The notes under the pieces are model-generated. The model had not been told where the DNA came from. It did no database searches and saw only the letters and a list, made by a program, of their open reading frames with translations. 64,000 nucleotides of DNA from an uncultured Lachnospiraceae bacterium (GTDB lineage: Bacteria > Bacillota > Clostridia > Lachnospirales > Lachnospiraceae): NCBI GenBank assembly GCA_910585765.1, contig CAJUES010000004.1, forward strand, positions 1 through 64,000, in the 5' to 3' direction. Below, one piece after another: positions 61,124-64,000 of this stretch (positions within the stretch are counted from its first letter, which is position 1; every line of letters begins with the position of its first letter). The position numbers were made by a program, and so were the translations under genes.

Positions 61124-64000
61124 ATGGATTTTCCCACAAATTTTTTGGACAAGTTTCAGGATATTGTGAGTCAGTACCCAGACAGGACAGCGATCGTGGA
61201 TATGGATGGGGCGAGGAGCACTACCTACCGTGAACTCGGCGAACTGAGCCGAAGGGTTGCGGCAAAGCTCTGCGCGCAGGGCAAGTCCGGTGCGGTAAGC
61301 GGGATCGACGGGAGGTCGGTTCTGGTCTGCATGGACAGGCGGATGGAGTATGTGGCGGCGGAGATCGGCATTATGATGGCAGGTGCGGCGTATGTGCCGC
61401 TGATCCCGGAGTACCCGCAGGACAGGGTGGACTATATCCGAAAGGATTGTGATGCGGTGTGCTGTATTGACGCTGCGTGGATGGAAGCGCTTGGGAAAGC
61501 GGCAGGGTGCGAATGGGACCTTGAGGAAGGCGGATACAGTAAATACAGTAAAAATAGGGCGCTGATCGTCTACACGTCGGGTTCCACCGGTTTGCCCAAG
61601 GGTATCGCGCACAACCATGAGGGGCTGTTTGACGGTATTATGTGCATTGTGCAGACACTTGGGTATGATGAGCAGACCTGTCTTGCGGCGGCTGCCCCGC
61701 TGTCGTTTGTGGTGACGCTGATGGAGTATCATGCGGTGTTGAGCTGCGGCGGCTGTGTCCACATGCTTTCTGAGGAGGTTCGCAGGGATGTGCGCCTGCT
61801 GGAGGTATACTATGCGGAAAAGGACATCACCTGCGGCTTCATCAGTCCCCAGATGCTGCGCTATTTTAAGAACAAAGGGAAGGCGTTGAAACTGGTCATG
61901 ACCGGAAGCGAGCGGGTATCCATGTTGAGCGGAGACGGCTATGAGCTGTACAACCTTTATGGCTGCAGCGAGGCAGGGCTTTTGATATCAGCTTTTCGGG
62001 TGGAGGAACCTATGGAAAATACGCCCATCGGAAAGCCTGTGCAGGGAGTGGAGATACGCCTGCTGGATGAGCAGGGAGAGGAAGTTCCTGACGGCGAGAT
62101 AGGGGAGATCTGTGCTCGTGGTATTCTGGGTGAGTGTTACCTGAACATGGAAGAGCAGAGCGCTCGGACATTCCAGGTTCAGGAGGATGGAAGGATCCTG
62201 CTGCACACCGGGGATTTGGGGAGAAGACTGCCGGATGGAAATTATGTGTATGTAAACCGCCGGGACTGGATGGTAAAGATCAACGGACAGCGTGTGGAAA
62301 CAGGAGAGATCGAAATGCGCCTGGCGGCAGTGCCGGGGGTGAAAAATGCCGCGGTGAAGGCTTTTGAAGATGAGAACGGGCAGAATTACCTGTGCGGGTA
62401 TTATGTGGCAGGTGCGGAAGTCGTGCCGGAGGATATCCGCGCACTGCTGAAAAATTCACTGCCGGATTATATGATCCCGCGTTTTCTCAAGAGACTCGAC
62501 GAGCTTCCGAAAAATGTGAACGGAAAACTGGACAGGACTGCGCTGCAGGCACCGGGTGTCTCGGAGTACAAAGCGGAGTACAGGGCGCCGGAGAACGAGA
62601 TGCAGCGCAGGATCTGCGATGCCTTTGAGCGTGTTCTGGACTGTGGGACGGTGGGGATCGACGACGACTTTTTCCGGCTGGGCGGCGATTCCATCAATGT
62701 CCTGAAACTGGCGGAATGTCTGGCGGATGCCGCACTGACGCCCCAGCTGGTGCTCGGGGGCAGGACACCGGAGCAGATCTCGGTACTGATGCAGCAGGAT
62801 GCGCAGTCACAGGCGGGGCTGCGGGAGACAAGTGTACAGCGGCAGGAGACACAGGAACAGAGAACAGAGATAGAGATAAAGACAGAGTACCCGCTCACAG
62901 ATTCCCAGATGGGAGTCTATCTGGAGTGCGCAAATGAGCCGGACACAACGATGTACAACATTCCGATGTGCTGTGAACTGCCGAGTGATATGGATCTGAA
63001 CCGATTCTGCGAGACGGTGGAGACAGTGCTTTCCAGGCATGCCGCGTTTGGTGTCACGATCGTGCAGCGGGAGGGGATTCCTGTCATGCGTGTGTGTCCG
63101 GAATATGCTGCGGCGTCTGTGGAGATACGTGAGACAGACGACATTGAGGAGACGAAAACAGCGTTTGTGCGTCCGTTCCGCATCGGGGAGGAACCGCTCT
63201 ACCGCATGGCAGTATACAGGCAGCAGCACAGAAACTATTTCCTGTTTGACGTGCATCATCTGATCTTTGACGGAACATCCGTGAAAGTGTTTCTGGAAGA
63301 GATCTCGCTTTTATTTGCGGGGGAGGGCCGGGAACTTAGACCGGAGACGTGTTCCCTGCTGGACATGGCGCTCAGAGAGACGTCCCTGAAAATGACGCCG
63401 CAATACCGGGCGGCGCAGGAATATTTTCAAAAGAAACTGGCGGACGTGGAAGCCGGGGACAGTCTGATCAAGGATTACAGACCAAAGACTGTCAGCACCG
63501 CGTGTGCCTCTGTTCGGGTATCGCTGGGAGAGACGGTGCCTGTCCTTGCGGTAGAGCAGTTTGTGCGCCAGAACGGGATTTCCGAGAACACGCTGTTTCT
63601 CGGCGCGTTTGCCTATGCGCTGGGCAAATATACGGGGGAGAACAGAAGCCTGTTCTGCACGGTGAACAACGGGCGGCACGCGGCTGAGCTTGCCAATTCT
63701 GTCGGCATGTTTGTCAGGACGCTTCCGATGGCGCAGTCGTGGGACGAGACTTCCGCGGTATGTGCCTACCTGCAGGAATTTCAGCGGCATTTTTATGAGA
63801 CGATGGAGCACGACTGCATTTCATTTGGGGAGCTTGCGCGGGAGTACGGGATCGCCTCGGACATTCTGTTTGTCTACCAGGGGGAGATGCTGAGCGGGCT
63901 GTCGATCGACAAAAAACAGTACCCGGCGTGCCCGGTTCCGCCAAGGGATGTGCAGGCGGATATCTCGGTCATGGTGATGAAGGGACAGGGCGGCTATGAG
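61124..64000 (+). CDS. Non-ribosomal peptide synthetase, A-T-C start (partial)
   Basis: 959 codons, still open at the window end. Adenylation domain 1-490: YTSGSTGLPKG (A3), NLYGCSEAG (A5), LHTGDLG (A7), NGKLDR with the A10 Lys. Carrier domain about 495-560 with FFRLGGDSI (phosphopantetheine Ser523). Condensation domain from about 590, with HHLIFDG (711-717). It begins with A, so it is a loading module. By hand alignment the residue where amino-acid-activating domains have Asp235 is Val (SFVVTLMEYH), so the substrate may lack an alpha-amino group. ATG follows AAAGGAGG. Confidence 0.9.
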   Translation, partial: MDFPTNFLDKFQDIVSQYPDRTAIVDMDGARSTTYRELGELSRRVAAKLCAQGKSGAVSGIDGRSVLVCMDRRMEYVAAEIGIMMAGAAYVPLIPEYPQDRVDYIRKDCDAVCCIDAAWMEALGKAAGCEWDLEEGGYSKYSKNRALIVYTSGSTGLPKGIAHNHEGLFDGIMCIVQTLGYDEQTCLAAAAPLSFVVTLMEYHAVLSCGGCVHMLSEEVRRDVRLLEVYYAEKDITCGFISPQMLRYFKNKGKALKLVMTGSERVSMLSGDGYELYNLYGCSEAGLLISAFRVEEPMENTPIGKPVQGVEIRLLDEQGEEVPDGEIGEICARGILGECYLNMEEQSARTFQVQEDGRILLHTGDLGRRLPDGNYVYVNRRDWMVKINGQRVETGEIEMRLAAVPGVKNAAVKAFEDENGQNYLCGYYVAGAEVVPEDIRALLKNSLPDYMIPRFLKRLDELPKNVNGKLDRTALQAPGVSEYKAEYRAPENEMQRRICDAFERVLDCGTVGIDDDFFRLGGDSINVLKLAECLADAALTPQLVLGGRTPEQISVLMQQDAQSQAGLRETSVQRQETQEQRTEIEIKTEYPLTDSQMGVYLECANEPDTTMYNIPMCCELPSDMDLNRFCETVETVLSRHAAFGVTIVQREGIPVMRVCPEYAAASVEIRETDDIEETKTAFVRPFRIGEEPLYRMAVYRQQHRNYFLFDVHHLIFDGTSVKVFLEEISLLFAGEGRELRPETCSLLDMALRETSLKMTPQYRAAQEYFQKKLADVEAGDSLIKDYRPKTVSTACASVRVSLGETVPVLAVEQFVRQNGISENTLFLGAFAYALGKYTGENRSLFCTVNNGRHAAELANSVGMFVRTLPMAQSWDETSAVCAYLQEFQRHFYETMEHDCISFGELAREYGIASDILFVYQGEMLSGLSIDKKQYPACPVPPRDVQADISVMVMKGQGGYE

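Overview
The window looks like chromosomal DNA of a gut-type Lachnospiraceae (Clostridia). The evidence is the GC-rich coding style with strong GGAGG ribosome sites, a LytTR/GHKL two-component relic, CUT1 sugar transporters without their own ATPase, an ECF sigma/RsgI-like pair, GH105/GH112/GH28/GH115 glycosidases, and a BirA-type biotin operator. I could not run a similarity search, so all family names come from reading motifs in the translated sequence.

Layout. 1-1.3 kb is AT-rich accessory DNA: a Fic protein tail, a zinc-ribbon gene broken by a small palindromic insertion, and a Uma2 nuclease-fold protein. 1.4-6.1 kb holds bioY with a BirA operator, an acyltransferase/DUF6320 pair, surE and, on the other strand, asnA. 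6.5-13.3 kb has two response regulators with c-di-GMP phosphodiesterase output (HD-GYP and EAL) on either side of a copper module (csoR, copA with a copZ-like tail). 13.4-16.3 kb is larB-larC plus a HAD phosphatase. 16.3-18.2 kb is a decayed locus: a response regulator, a sensor kinase and an ABC exporter have each lost internal or N-terminal sequence, and a MITE-like element sits at the exporter break.

18.2-28.9 kb is a coherent locus for pectin rhamnogalacturonan: an AraC regulator diverges from an LplB/YtcP/solute-binding transporter, followed by a GH105 unsaturated uronyl hydrolase, a GH112 phosphorylase (here probably galactosyl-rhamnose phosphorylase), a GH28 enzyme and L-rhamnose mutarotase. 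Imported oligosaccharides would be trimmed from the unsaturated end, the galactosyl-rhamnose linkage phosphorolysed and the freed rhamnose converted between anomers. 29-34.4 kb carries an esterase-like fusion, a three-gene thioredoxin/CXXC/ferredoxin membrane redox module, two regulators with GyrI-like effector domains and a C39-like protein. 34.4-37 kb is an AT-rich insert (second MITE copy, acyltransferase, TetR plus YbhB-like protein). 37.5-46.2 kb has a GH13 enzyme, a His-rich secreted protein beside an ECF sigma/anti-sigma pair, and a response regulator-histidine kinase-ABC transporter set of the peptide-resistance type. 46.3-55.3 kb has a VOC protein, an AAA/PD-(D/E)XK protein ending in a 15-bp minisatellite, an N-terminally deleted GH115 glucuronidase and a pair of ABC exporters.

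55.3-58.7 kb is the most unusual segment. An AT-rich cassette with a TIR-domain gene and a P-loop kinase gene, arranged tail to tail one base apart, is bounded by perfect 22-bp inverted repeats and lies next to a solitary tyrosine recombinase. It may be an invertible or mobile defence cassette. The window closes with a SWIM zinc-finger protein and the first 959 codons of an NRPS (A-T-C) that runs off the end. No rRNA, tRNA or CRISPR array was seen. Several families of short palindromic repeats (TIR TAGAGCGTGTTTGAAA; GGTTACWGTTCA; TAAGGAACTGTAG) are scattered through the region and often touch gene ends.
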